NCBI GenBank assembly: GCA_002633005.1
Contig: NMRA01000912.1
Span: 4,027-68,026 of the forward strand
Reading direction: 5' to 3'
DNA length: 64,000 nt
Origin: Phoronis australis
Lineage: Eukaryota > Phoronida > Phoronidae
Shown: positions 28,101-43,100 of the stretch, piece after piece
How the letters are laid out: every line of letters starts with the position of its first letter
Position numbering within the stretch: position 1 is the first letter of the stretch
Translations under genes and position numbers: made by a program
Notes under the pieces: generated by a model
What the model was told of the DNA's origin: nothing
The model's input: only the letters and a program-made list of their open reading frames with translations
The model's database searches: none

Positions 28101-31100
28101 CTCGAGTTTTGCAGCTCAAGAAAGAAGTGGTCACATGAATGATCTGTTTGGTCTAAGCCATTGTTTTCAAATTCTGCTAGCCAATTTTCAGTATCCTAAC
28201 TTGAAGTTATTTCTTATGTCACATAGTTTGTTCTACACCAGCGTGGCTTATGAACAATTATCTCCTGTAAATACTGTTTTAAACTGAAAAGTTTGGCCTA
28301 CTTAGGAGTGTGAAATGTTTTCTATAGTTTAAAGTATGTTGTTTTTACTTTCATTTTTTCCATGCTAATAGTTGGGTATGAGCCACAGGTTTTTGTCTTG
28401 ATTTATTTCCATTGCGTTGGAATACATTCTTTGTTGGAATTAAATGTGTCCGTATTTCAGGCTTCCAGATAATCTCTGGTCGATTTTCAAATTATTTTAT
28501 AATTTTCAATCATAATTATAAGAACTTAAAATAATGAAAATAATTTTGTAGGTCTCCCTGCAGCAAATCAAGAATAACCTGTCACTCACACTGCAAATTT
28601 TGCATCACTATCTTTATTATTTTAATTTAAAAAGATATCCTTTGTTGCATCTAATTGCCTTAATTATTGGCTCTGAAATAGATGTCAGGTACTGCTTAAA
28701 ATGAGTGCGTTTTACCAAGACGACACAGTTACAGTGCATCTTGTGATGATCATGTTTACTTTCGATCTGTTGAGGTATGGTTGTTTAGATTGCAATGTGT
28801 ATTTGGGGCAGTAAAAATTTTCCTCTTTTTTATCATGGGTCATTCCAAGCCCTGAATTGGAGATTGTCTAAAGTAATCAACACTTCCAAAAGGGTACATA
28901 ACGTACACTTTTGTCAGATCACCTCTAGTCTGCCCTTTAGAAAAAGTATTTCCAAAAATGTAGATTTTCTTCTTTTAATGACATTTTATGAAAAATTGAA
29001 AGTGCATTTTTTACTCCTGTTTTGTACATTCTAACTGATAATTAGCTGGGTCAGAGCTTGTTCCAAATTTCGAAACAGGCAATATTGGAAGTCCCACACT
29101 CAAGAATTTCGAATAAAAAGCAACATTCAGCTGGATATTGCACTTTATAAGAACACATGAAATCTTTGTGTTGAACAATTTTATGAACTATCCACTTGCA
29201 GACCATGATCATACAAAATGGAGGGTCTGTAATTTTAGAGATATGATGAACCCCAATCTTCCGAATCAAGACTTAATTTCGGTTTGATCTTTTGTGGAAC
29301 AATTTTGGAGACTGCCAATTTTTACTGTACATTACAAACTAGGTATTTGAATTGACTCGGAGCACAAATATGTCAGCCATCTTCAAAATCAAGTGTCACC
29401 AGTCAGCGTGGAACCAGGGTTTTCGTAACTTTGATTTCATTTTCATTTATACAACTTTTGACTTTTTACTTGGAAATCATAAAGGTCCCATTTATGGATT
29501 GCCCTTTGCACAAAGGGATAACATTTTAAAAAGAATTCGTAGCAGCTATTTTGGAGAGCACTGAAACGTTATTGTGTCTTTAGACCCATGGATGTGTATC
29601 TGAAATAATGCCTTTTTCCACAGTCGTTCTCACTCAAGTGTTTCGCATATTGGTGCATGTGGCTTAGTTGTGTATACAAGCCCAGGTAATGTCACGTGCA
29701 TAGGCCCATACATTAACTTGCTTATAGGCGCACTCGTTTTGCGAACCCTGTACCTATTTATGGCTTTTTTATGTTTTCCTCTGTATCTTTGGAATTCCTT
29801 GGTGTATTTTCAAAAAAATGTAACTGGTTTTGAATTACCATATTGCCACGCATTTAAGCCTGATATCCAAATACCGCCTTGTTTCGTGGCCTTTTATTAT
29901 TATTATTATCTAAGTGGTGCGTATATTGGTGCATGCGCCTTAGTTTCGAATGACGCGCATTTCCACTCGGACGCCAATATCTGAAAATTTCATATGAATA
30001 AGCTCAGCTATTTCTGAGATATGATGTTCTGAAGTTAGCCCGCTTTGGACAAATCTACAAAACTACAGAATTAAATCTGGTGAAACTTCAAAGCCTGCAT
30101 ATACCAGTCTGCTGCTGACTGGGTCACGTGACCCTGCCTTTTTCATAGTACAATTGAGTAAAAACAGTACATTCATCAGGGCTTGGAATTTTCCGCGGAA
30201 ACACAAATTTCCACTTTTTTTAAATGTTCTGTCCGCGCATTTTATTATATTTCCGCGTAAAAAAATCGGATTTGATATAAAATTTCCGCAGCAAATTCCT
30301 TTGCAGACGACGTTCACCTCGAAAAGCGGAAGTTGCTCTTTATGTTTCGGAGGAACGTAAATTGTCAACATTGCCGGGGCATCTGGGATAGCGTGGTGGG
30401 ATTTTCAATGGCGTCTCATGTGATTGTAAACCGCGGTGAGAAATACTACGGCTCTGCAGCCAAAATGTGTGGGTTGGGAGTGGACGGACGAGCTAAAAGG
30501 ACGCAGACGCATGCTGTTGATTGTGGTAACGTTTTTTTTTTTTAGTCCTCTCGATTTTTGTCTGTGTAAGGCTCACATTGACCATTTCAAGGCTGGGTAG
30601 CGCGCATGTTTTGGGCCGTAACAGTTTCCGCGCTTTTTGTCATTGGTCATTCCAAGCCCTGAATCATAGCAAAGCAGTGGAAGCAAAAACGTGACCAAAT
30701 TTCATTTGACATATTTTCCTGACGAAATCTCTTTTACAGTTTTTGAATGATGTCATTTTTTGTTTTATGCACTTATAATTTTTTTCCTATTCTTGAATAG
30801 CCCCAAAAGCAAAAGCGCAACATGATAAAGAGTTCCTAACAGTGTTTTGGTTAACGATGCCTGAAGTTTATAGCATCTGAAAGTTTCATATGAATTTGGT
30901 CAGCAGTTTCTGAGATATGGCATTCTGAAAATTAGCCAAATTTGTTTATTTTCTTGGGTCCTACATAACATAAGTTGCATTAGGTGAATCGTGTAGAAAT
31001 TCTTCAATTTTATATGACAGCGCATCTGTTCTATGCAAACACAAGGTTGCCTTTGTTTAGTGAAATGCAGACCTCTGCTAGACTGGAGCTGAATGATATG

Positions 31101-34100
31101 CAAACAATCAATGTACCTTAGTTGTTTGTCTTCTTGACCCCAAGTTGACCACACATGTCTTCTCCACTTTTGCTAATGCGTTTTATTGAGCTCCAAATGT
31201 ACAACAAATTAATGTTCATAGCACTTTAGATATGGAAGTCACTTATGCAACCAATGTGCTGATCCATGTCTCTTGTCTATAAATCAAACAGAATGTGGCT
31301 GGAATATGAATGACGTGATATTGAACCCTGAATTTCCTGGGATGGGATTCAGTGATTTATACTGTTTTGTTGCCGTGGCTACTGCACCGCGGATTGCAGT
31401 TTGCTTTTCACGCGCCCTTCGATTTCTGCGAGCACATTGGTCAATTGTGAAAACTGTCGCCATGGTGTTTATGTGCTCACATTAATAAGACTAAATAAAT
31501 GATGTCACTTTCGTGCAGGTAGATTGTTCACATGACAAATTTTTCTTACTCTGTATCACCATGTATTTGTCAGACTGATTCAACAACTCTGCTGGTGAGT
31601 TGTTCCGAGCTGCATGAGAAATGTGTCCTGAAGATTGTGATTTGAAGGCTCAAGTACTGAATTGTTGTTTAGAGCATTTATGAATTACACCAGCATCTAT
31701 TATTGTATTGTTACAACCAGAGGAATGATAACAATAAGTTCGCTACGAACATAAGCAACGGAACGAGATTAAATGAAATTAAATATTTGAAGAGGAAACT
31801 AAACATAACTGAGATCTGGACTCTGGAAGGTTGATACCGGCTGGGTGTTGTTAGGAGCCATCGTCTGACTATTCATGTGTAAATCTGGCAACGAATGAAG
31901 TCAACATCTGAGATCATGACCGTTCTTAATACAGATGAAACAAATGTGAGAGTTGCTGCTAAAGAAAGGATCCGTCGCTTTTGTGACAACACTTCAGCTC
32001 ATGGCTTAAGTCAGACCACGAAACAGCGCAGTGCAGTTAGGGTGGTGCTATGGTTCTTTGCCTTTGTGGGAGGTCTATTTGGTAGTATTGTGTTGATTGA
32101 GATGACGGTTAGTGACTTTATAGCTGGTCACCATAGTATTAAGTCGAAAGACGCAGTATCGCCAAGGAAACCGTTTCCCTCAGTTACTCTGTGTAATGTT
32201 AACGCTGTTAGTTTTAGTAAGTTGGAGAATAATATATTTTCCACCTTCAAATCTCTTGGCTTGTTTGGTGAGAACTGTAGCAATGAGATTTCTCCATTAC
32301 AGCGACATCTTGCGGGACGTCGCTTTGACATTACGCTTTTGTACGAATACAATCAGTCATTGGTCGATGTTTTCGGTCATGCCAAACGAGACTTCATCGT
32401 CAATTGTCAGTATGGTTCATCACGAGGCTGCGAAGCGCAGTTCCAGCGTCAGATCGATCCAGAATTGTTCAACTGTTTTACGTTTAAACCGTCATCGGTT
32501 CCATTTTCCACAGGCGCAAAGGACGGCTTGTCTTTAACATTGTTTCTGGAGAACTGGAGGGAAAGAGATACCTTTGGTCCACATATGCCCCCCATATCGT
32601 CACCAGCCGCTTATTCGGAGGCTGATGTTGGGGTCAAGGTCATTCTGCATGATCCCGGCTCATTGGCTATACCGCGGGATCAAGGCCATATTGCAAAAGT
32701 GGGTCATATCACCAATTTTAAGATTGACGTCGTTAATAGGTCGCGACTGAGAGATCGTTGTAGTGACCAGGAAAGGATCGAAGTTGATAACAGCTCGTTC
32801 GTCTACACTCCCCTGTTATGCAAATATCAGTGTATTGTTGATCTGATCGCTGACAGATGTGGCTGTGTCTATATGCCATTCACATTTGGCAACAAGTTCG
32901 GGCACCACCTGCCATACTGCGGTGAATATCCTTGCAACACAAGCAAGATAGCCGAAAACTATCGGTGCGTTGGACCTGTTGTGAAGGAGACTTTGTCTTA
33001 TCATAAAAGCTGTTCATGGTGTAAGAAACAGTGCTTGGAAACATCCTTTAAAGCACGCATCAGTCAGTCGGACTGGCCGTCTAACCTCTACAGACAGGAA
33101 GTCCTTAGGTGGCTTCAGAACAGGCCAAATGACACTCTTTATGTTCAACAGTTGAGATATCGGGTAAATGCAAACGAGAAGTACGATTATTTGATGAAGA
33201 ACTTTTTGAGAATCAACATCTTCTTTGATGACTTTAACATTGTTGAAAAAAAGGATGTGTGGGATATGGGGTGGTATGCCCTGTTGTCGAACATCGGAGG
33301 TGCGCTCGGCATCTGCGTGGGCATATCGGCTATCACTGTGTTTGAAATCGTGGAAATGACAGTGGATTTGATGGGTTATTTATTGAAGTATTGCAAAGAC
33401 AAGCATAAGCAACAAACTGAGGTTTCTGCATTCTAATTTTCAATAAATTTAGTTTTTTCAAAGTGCTGTCATTAGGCTTTTGAGTTCCTATGCTGAAATT
33501 CTACTACCGCACCCCATTTTGGGTTGATTGTCGTGCTGCCACATTTTTTACTATCATTTCCCCTGCAATCACAATCTTGATGATTTTACCTTATAACTGA
33601 CGTTAAGCATACTTTGTTCTGGTCTAGAGTTGTCCTTGAGAATCGTGTCGGCGATGTGCTAATTTTTGTTGCTGACGTTTTCAAAAAAGAATATCCACTT
33701 GAGAGGAGCAAAAATGATGAGAGATTTGTTTTTTAGCTGTCGCATGACAAATCATTGGGTTTCATACCTCGCTTTACCCTCGCTTGCGTGCCTTTGTGCA
33801 GCTTCTCAAAAAGACACCAGAGCTCTGGTGAAATTGACGAGGGTGAGTAAAGGCCAGAACCAGTCATGCTTTTTGGACGGATATTCGCAAGGAAATTTTA
33901 TTAAGAAGGCAGAACATAATGAGAGCATGCCACCTTTCTTCACGCTCACTTTCACTGCTTGCAAGAAATCTGATTTGTTTCTTTCAACCTCATCTAAAAG
34001 TGAACTGAAAACGTTATATGACACAAATGCAAATTTTTCAGAAACATTCAATTTCGTTATAGGAATGTCCTGAGTTGTAAATAAAATCAATTAAAATAAT

Positions 34101-37100
34101 AGATGATAAGAAAATTAAACCTGTTAAACTGGACTGTGGTATTTGCTAAAATTCTTAAGCTCGTCGCTACTCAATACACACGTACTGAATGTGGTAATTT
34201 TGGTCTCTCTAATGCTTGTATTCGTATCTCGTGAGAACGCAGCAAGAAGCTCCACCCCTTCCACTCAAGATCAGAACGGGACACTCCTGAGGGCTTGAGG
34301 ATTTTAGCATCTATCATTAGTCCAGTCGTACAGATTTAATTTCGTTGATTGTGAACTTTCCTGGATGGATAAAGATTTACATTTCAAAATTGTAATAGAT
34401 GATGTTTCTTAATATGAAGTTCATGTGTAAGTAATATACTGGAATTGAGTGAACAGGAAGAATATTCTTTGACTGAGTCTCAGGGTCGTGCGATTTGTTA
34501 TTTCTGCCAAAATATGCTTACAAGAGGTTATTTAAAGTGACATTCCTTTCCATCCATGAATTTCCTTGTTTTTTTTTCAAATCTGCATTCTTCTCAGTAT
34601 TAGATATATAACTTCTATCGTCTACCTTTTAGTAATCAAGTTCATTTACTGAAAGCACGTCTTTAACGATGTGAGGTACATGACTTAACAGCCCAATTGT
34701 GCGGAAAGATTGAATAGATGCATTGCCAACAGCTTATAGTTATGTTGTAGTTTGCTTTGCAAAATGTAGCCCATTAAATGTTGTATGGGATTGAAAACAA
34801 TCTGTTCATTCTAATCTCATGTTGAATATGTGAGAAATTTAAAGTGCTTAAAACCACCATTTACCTTGTTTTGACTAGTGACCACATTGTTAGCATCATT
34901 AAACCTTCCTTTATGGGACCGCGTGAATTCAATATCCCAAAAAAGAGAAAATAGAAGAAAATCAACTTTATTTGAAGGTTTCTTAGCTCCACGGACACAG
35001 GTGTGATATTTGAATGTAACCAACGCCAGTATGTCATGTCTAACAACACCAGAATTTCTTGTACATCTGTGCTTCCCTATGTCCCGTGGCAAAAGTGAAA
35101 AGAGCCACTGCATGGCCTAATACTAAGCTGTCACAACTACCATAAACACGCCTCGCCATTCCTCATTATACCATAAGACACATGCATATGAGCACCAATA
35201 TCTGGTAACTTTTCACACTAAACACAATGGAGGATAACTGGTGCTGTGATTGGTTGGCCTGATTTTTCGTAGTATATTTCTACCAATAAATGCTCATTCC
35301 TCAAGATCAGATATTTAACATATCGTCAGACAGTGCTTGCAGATGCTCTGATTTGTCGGCTGGTGGGGTTGTTTTTTGGTGTTTTGGTATGAAATTAATG
35401 ATTTTAAGCACTTTAATGTTACATTTCACCCTTTTTAGCTGGCTAATTATTTAATGAAAATCGAAATTGTAAAGTCTGTTTCATAATTTCCCTTACCAGG
35501 ATACCACTGGCAACCCAGACACGAAAACGCTTCAGAGTTCATTGGGGATTGTCCTGCCCTGAGATTTTGAATTCAAAAGTGGCTCATGTACACATTGGCT
35601 GTGACTTGAGTTGGTGGCTCCCTGACAATAATTCAAAATCGCAATCGCATGAGTGTGGTAATGTTTTAAAACCCTAAAGCACTTTAGTATTTAATTCAAC
35701 ATATATAGCAAAATAGCGGGGAAATGCAACTTTAAGCAAAATATGTTTCATATTGCATTGTCTGAACTGTGCCAGTGGTAAAGAATGAGTTTTCTGCAGA
35801 TTTGTATATTGATTATAATAAACTAGAAGTTAGCATTTGTCAGCAATATTCTATATAGCATCTCACTGTTTGTGTAACAGTAGCGTGTATGATTTTGATG
35901 TCAATAAAAATTGGTGTCATTTAGCTGCAAAACCATGTTTCGCTCCTTTGTTTTTTACTAAAACAACCTTTTTGGTAATTGGTATTTGGATCAATTCCAA
36001 AAATATTACAAATAATTGGTTCCCATTTCAAAGCTTTCTTTAACAGACTGAATTGACAAAAATGTTTCATAACTTTTGTTCACTGTTTGTTCTTGGTAGA
36101 AACCGTTGACACTGAAAGAAACAAAACGCAGTGTGTGCCTGTCACGTTTTGATGTTGCTTTCGCTTCATAGTACCATTCTTTTGCCTTGGTAACATAATA
36201 CAATTTTTTGAAAAAGCAGCAATATGATATTTATATTTTTAAAGATAAAATTAAAATTTATGGACATCCTTTTGTAGTTAAAGACGGTTTCATTAAAAAT
36301 GACTGAAGACTGAAGACAGAAATTTTGTCTTACGTACCACACAACTATTTCTGGAAAATAATATAGTATGACTGCTGAGAGTAATGTCTCCTATGTTATA
36401 CACTGTTAGATAAGTTAGTTACTGAGATAATTTCTATAAATTATTTCTAGACAGCAATGTACTCAAATGGCCCAACTGTTCCTAAATAGTGAAGTGAGTG
36501 CGGGTACAGACCCAAGTTCTGTCTCAAGTCTTAAAGTGGAACTTGCACGCTAATTCCTTATCAAATTAACTAGAACTACAACATGTAGCGATGATGTGAA
36601 TATCAAATATGCTGAAAATAGCCAAATGATTTTAAGAATGCATTTTGTGTCGAAAATGATCCACTGTTAATCGCTGAACCATGTCCTGTAAATATTGTGA
36701 CGTGGTGTTTGGGAATAACTCTGCATGACGCGCTATTTGAGCTCCCTATGTACGTCATTATTGCAAAGGTCACTTTTTTGAAGAATTTTTTGTTTTCACA
36801 TTTACAAGTTGTCAATGAATACAACTACTGCACTTTGTTTAGTGTAGATGTTGCTCAATTAGCATTGTTGTTCAGTTCTTGCTATACAATAGCATAGTTG
36901 GGAACATGCAGATACATCAAAGTCACTTTCATGAAATGGATTCTTGGTGGGATTGGGACTTGATTTTGAATAAACACTATAATGGCACTATAGACCATTT
37001 CTTATCTATGGGTATCTGTTTTTTTATCATTTTCTGAACTTACTGTAGTGGAGTGTTGGTGTTGACAGTGTCATAGATAACATTAATGATAATTTTGTGA

Positions 37101-40100
37101 ATAGGAACTTGACTTTCATTTCACTGCATTATTGCATAATTTCCATGAATCAACTCAGTAGACTATGGAGTATTTACCTTTCCGTTTTATGTAAACTTCA
37201 ATGGAATCAAAGTATTTGAGGAGATCCACCAAGTCAACATCAGGTTCATTAAATGGAGTGTCCTTGTAAGCAAATGGAGACTGGCCTCTTATGTTGCATA
37301 CTTACTCATTTTGTTGTGAATATGTGGGCAAATGCCAGGGACTCGCTACGTAATGGACACATATTAGTTAGATTATCACTCAACTATGACAAAGCTCTGC
37401 ATACTGTTACTCTTGCATTGACTCTAGTAAAGCTCTACATGCAAGTCAGAATTCTTAAAAAACGTTGTTTCTCTCACAAAACTCAGAGAAAATGTGCAGA
37501 TCATCCGACATAAATCCCCTGCTTGTTTTTACCTCTTTTAATGTCTTCCAAAATCCCATGCACTCGACCCTTAGTTTGAATTTTGCATAACTTGGATGAA
37601 ATCTTTCTATTTGGTCAGATATGACTTATGGTATGCTCGTTTTACTGTGGTACCAACGCTGGTGCGTACTCATATAGTGCACAAAATGTACACGTCAAAA
37701 AGTAATTATGATCATAATTCTTCACTCATTTTGCACTCAATATGGCCGCTAAGTGAAATTCTCTTTTGCCAAATTCCATCACAAAAATAAAGATTAAAGA
37801 AATTTAGTCTATTAATAGCATAGCTTAGTTTATATTGTGTTGTCTTATTTTGGTGACTAATTTTCCATTATTTTTAGTAAAGTAACGAGCCTTTTGAAAA
37901 ACGGACAAATTACTATTTTGGCAAAGAGGTGTCCCGGATTACACAGCACCATTCGAATTTCGCTGTATTTACCCACAATGCAGTAAACATTCGTCAGGCA
38001 CATTTGCTGCCTCGTTTTGGTGCCTCCGCAGTTTCACGTTATCTGTTGTCTGATTCTTCACAAGTTTTCTCGGTTGCATTACTCTATTGATTTTGTCCTT
38101 CCAATACCAACAAAGTATTCCCGGACCTGCTGTGGGCGAGAAAGTTTGATAAACTGGACAAATACCTGTGGATGTGTGATGTGATATTCTTCACCTTCCC
38201 GACATCAATGAGAGACATGAAAATGTGCGTGATTTCCAAAACAAGATCACGCACATTCTTATCTCTGAGACAAAGGAGAGTTCTATAGCCGTGTAATCCA
38301 GGACAGGCCTATTATGTTTGTGTGAAGTATGTCAGTGAAGATCACTTCCATCAGATTGGTCACTATAGTGTGCAGTGAGTGAGTGACCTGTTTTGTGAAT
38401 GTAGTACGCACGTTGCGGTGATCTTCAGTTTTCACATTGGTTTTGTCTTTTGCCTCAAGAGGCTATCAATGTGATAATGCACCAGTCGGGTTTACTAAAC
38501 GTCCACTTCTCAAACCTTGAAATCAGTGAAAACTATATGTTGTCATGAATGAAACTGAAGTCTTCAGATGTTGCAGTCGCCCACTTCTAAAATTTTTTGT
38601 GGTGCATGTGTCTTATGCGGACGTGTACAAGCATGTATTATCTTACGGTAATAAATACCAAAGACAATTAGCAAATGACACAAAATCCCGATCGAGTCGA
38701 TACCAAGAATATCCACCCCTCACAAAGCCTCATTGCCCTCGAGACAGTACCCGAGAGAACAGAGGACTCCCAGGGGTTGGTGGCATGTCCTTAGTAACCT
38801 CTTCTTTGGGAGAATGTCAGAACTAGATTGCTTAAAAATGTCAATAATACATTACTGTGGTTTTGAAATTTTCTACAAGTGTTTTAATTAAGTATATGTT
38901 GTTTTAAATGTAATGATCTGACACCGAATCATTAGTCTTATTTCACATGCCTGTCCAGTAGAGCACACTTACCTTAAGTGAGAGCGAGTGCCAGCCTAAA
39001 GTGAGAGCTTGCTATTGAACGTCAACATGCGCTCACAAATGAACACCCCTATGATCAATATAAAACAAGCGTAGGCTGCTGAACTGATTTATTTTTTTTT
39101 CTGTACCAAACTTACAACAATCTTGCCATGCATACTTTGTGCATTTCCAGCTCATACTGCTTAGAATCAGAGTCGTTGCTTAAGGTAATCACCTTGAAAC
39201 TCTTAAGGTCTCCTCAGACACCATCTTGGATTTCTGAGCGAATTACCTATTGAGAGTGATCGCCAGCGCTCACGTCCTCTTGCAATTGCTCGCTGACTAA
39301 ATACTTAAACTCGTCCCCCAGAGTGGACTATTTCATTTAGAATAAAATGCAACAATGTCTGTAACAATTTTGCCTACTTCTCGATATTGAAATTTGCTGG
39401 AGTATGAACATTTCTGTAGAATTCTGTTCATTTTTAGGGAGCTGGACATTGGCGTTTTCAGTGCATTGGAGACGGGTTCTATCAGCAGGGCTGTGTTGGA
39501 TACTGAGATGAACATTAAGGTTGGTGAAGGATGTGGTCTACATCAACTATTCTCGACTGTTTTGTTGTTTGAGCGCTGACAAGTTTATCGTTACACTATT
39601 TGTCTGTTTCCGAACTCTGACTCTGAGAGCCCATGGCCGATGATTACAAAACTTCACTTAAGTCTCGACTGGGTAGGTGCCTAATCTCATTGCATGAAAT
39701 GAAGCTTGCCATATAGTTGGTCAACTTTTGCAACAAGTGTCGAGGAAAGTTTATTGGTCACAGGGCCCAAGTTATATTTTTCTTAACTGAGAGAAAACTG
39801 TGAAGTTCAGATCCATTCCGCACATAGCATGCATGCAGCTTAGTATCATGACGGTACATTACATGCTCAGCATCACAAAGCCAGTACCTATTGTTCAGCT
39901 ATGTTCGGCTTATCTGGATAGATTAGGGTCAATGACTTCTGAGATGAAAGGACTACATATTCTGTTATCCTCAACTCTCATCGTTGTTTGTACAGTAATT
40001 CAACTGAGATGGAAGGAGTCAGACTTTTTGAAAATCAGAACACGATCTTTCTAGACATTGTAGAATTGAAGAAGACCTCAGGATTAGTGTAGATCGAATC

Positions 40101-43100
40101 CCCAAGTGTTTCAACTTTTCCATGTGTATGTGGTCAAGCTAAAAGCGTCTAAAAAGTTTGTCTTGTTTGTCTGATTTTTTCTTTTCATTCAAAAAACATT
40201 GTTGAAGATGACCCGTTACTTCAGAGTAAAAAAGTTTACCACTTCTGTTAAACAGCTAGCTCAGCAAAATATAATTTCGGAACTAGTTAAGTGTGTATAT
40301 GTTGCCTTTGTGCACGTATGTCGTACTTTCTCTTGGTAAAGTGTGACACTGGGGTTTACGTCCGTTACTGGTTTTCATGGTAGTGGAATGTGCTTTCTAT
40401 GAAGTTTTCATGGTAGCCGAATGTGCTCCCTACCAAGTTTTGTGGTAGCGGAATGTGCTCCCTACCAAGTTTTCGTGGTAGTCAAATGTGCTCCCTATCA
40501 GTTTTTCATGGTAGTCGAATGTGCTTCCTACCAAGTTTTCATGGTAGCTGAATGTGCTCCCTATAAAGTTTTCATGGTAGCGGAATGTGTTCCATACTAA
40601 GTTTTCATGGTAGTCGAATGTGCTTCCTACCAAGTTTTTGTGGTATCTGAATGTGCTCCCTACCAAGCTTTCGTGGTAGCAGGGTGTGCTCCCTATTAGG
40701 TTTTTATGGTAGCGGAGTGTGCTCCCTACCAGGTTTTCATGGTAGTGGAATGTGCTTTCTATTAAGTTTTTACAGACTCCATTAAGTTTCTACTGTAAAA
40801 ATTCTTCAGTTTGAGACATCAAATTCAAAACTGAATCATTTTTTGGCATGTGATGCATTGCATTGTTAAATGTTATTTACTTTTTGTTCCACCCTGTATT
40901 CAGGCTGTGACTCCCATCAAACTACAGACCCCACAGTTGATGTTTCTTTTGGAAGACCTTGTACTCAAGTTACAGCATGCCCTACCAGCCACCGTCTGCA
41001 AACGAAAGACCTTCCTGAAGGTTAGTGGTGGTTGAGTCGCCCTAGTTTTTCATAATTTTTCTTAGTATATGCAAAACCAGCTTATTTCAGCAAATTTTGA
41101 CTCAGATTTTAATCTGAAGAGACTTATTAATAGGTTGTCTGGCTTTGTCAAAATTACAATAGAGCTTCTTTCAACACAAACAATGATACTTACACTGGTG
41201 CATATAGAACGTATTAGTGATTTGCTTGGACATCACAAAACCTCCATGTTACAATGTTTTAGACCCGAAATTCAAAGACTGTTGGCTTCACACAGCTGGA
41301 CCAGCACAGCAGTGCACAGTTGGCTGAGTGGGCTGTGACAGTGCTGCCCTCTCTCTGTGATCGTCTGCTAGAGACTAATGACTACTTCAAGGTGGGTTTG
41401 CGGTAGGAAAGGAACCAAAGTGTAATTTGCTAGAAGATTTGACGAATTTCTCTTGTTGAAAATTGACCATATGTTGATTACTTATTTAACTCATAATATG
41501 ACAGATGCTTGAAATTTTATTTTGTCAAATTTCTTAACAAAAAAGTAGAAATTTTTGGCTGTTATTTAGAAGGCTTGTAGTGTTTAGGTCTTAAAATAAC
41601 ACTTGTGTACGACGTTTATCTGGGAACTCCATTAAATTAAACTAAAATTTAATTGAAGACGAAATGATTTTTTTTCGTTTGCATCAGATATTATTGTTTT
41701 ATAAGGGAGTTCTCAAGTGTATTCTCCCTTCAAGACTTGTGTCTGGTTAGTGCACTAGATTGCTGCAAGACTAGCCTGTATTGTGTGTTTTTCGTAAATG
41801 TTAATTTGTATCAGGTGATTTATAAGCCCAAGAGGCTGGGGATGTATTGCGCAAAAAGTCGGTTTGTTTTCGTATTGCATTGCATGATGCATCCTTTGCT
41901 CTGATAATTAATACATATAAATATAATTTACACATTTCCAGTGAGGAAATGTGACCGTGCATCAGGGAAGCTGCCTCGGATGGTTCCTTACTCAGATGGG
42001 GAATGATTTACAGGTCATGGATGAACTGAAGACTTGTTATTGCTTCCACTCATGATTTTCTTTGGCTTTGTCTGAAGAGATAACGAACTGTCAGCTCCTT
42101 CCAAGCTTAAAGATCACTTCAGAAATAAGGAAGGAACAAGATAAGGCCAATTCTGTAAAGTGGCTTAATCAAACTTTTGTTGACATAAAGCACTGTTTCA
42201 ATGCTGCTTTAAGATACTTATGCACTTGTATTATGATGATGTCTTGTTATAGGCTAGACTTGAAGAGGATGATGGTGTAATAGATGGACCAAGTGTTAGT
42301 TCAGCTGATTACCACCAGATGGTGTGCTTGTTTCATCTTTTGTTGCAGGCAATCAGTCACATCTTGTCCTGGTAAGACTGAATTTTTTGTGGCACAAATG
42401 TTCTTTATTTGATGATGTTTTCGGGGAAATATTTTTCTGTTATTTGTTTTTAATGATTTGAGCAATTTTGGAATAGCTTAGTTTGCTTTTAGAAAAGTAT
42501 GCAATTGTTTAAAAAACAAAAATGTTTTGAAATTGGCCAAAGTCCTGACAAAACTGTTCCATAAAGTTTTTATTACAAAATGATTTATTTCTAAAATTTC
42601 TGAAAAGGTTATTAATTACAAATTATAATTCTAGAACATTCAGACATATTAACCCCAAACTAGTGTTTCCACCAGTTGCATGATTGTGTTCATGTTGCAG
42701 GAATGGGTTTGAACGGCCAGACAACAGAGGGCTCTTCAGGCAGTGTGTGAGTGTGATGGCGGCCAGAATAGAAGAGGCAGACACGAGTCAACTGTCGCTG
42801 AAAGTGTTATTAAAGTGAGTATGTGTTTGAACTGTTACATACGGCAGAATGTGTGACTGTTCCCGTAGTCTTGTTTTGTTATGAATTTTCCATTTTCTAA
42901 TGTCATGTCATGTCACGTGATCCAGATGTTAGAGGACTGTTCTAGTTTTGAAGCAAAGCTCGACCATAGAATTCCACCCTAATAAGCATGTCATTGCTCA
43001 CTTCAAGTCACAGTCCAATATGAGTTTACTTTGTGATAACGATGACTCATGATTTTTGTTTCTTTCACAGGAAATCGTTTGAATACATGCTGTCCTTAGC

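Larger units (their letters stand above)
27195..39437 (+). other. FANCD2 intron 24, 12.2 kb host intron
   Basis: By far the longest intron of the gene. Besides the channel gene at 31895-33436 it holds an incomplete repeat at 27352-28856, a TIR element at 30178-30662, a TTAA-flanked element at 34843-35412 and AT-rich filler. The remaining ORFs are short, unrecognised and mostly lack an ATG near their start. Confidence 0.8.

Noticed and set aside
33714-34073. An open frame of about 120 codons after the channel gene
   Set aside because: Unrecognised composition, no domain; its longer form lacks an ATG start. Chance ORF is likelier.
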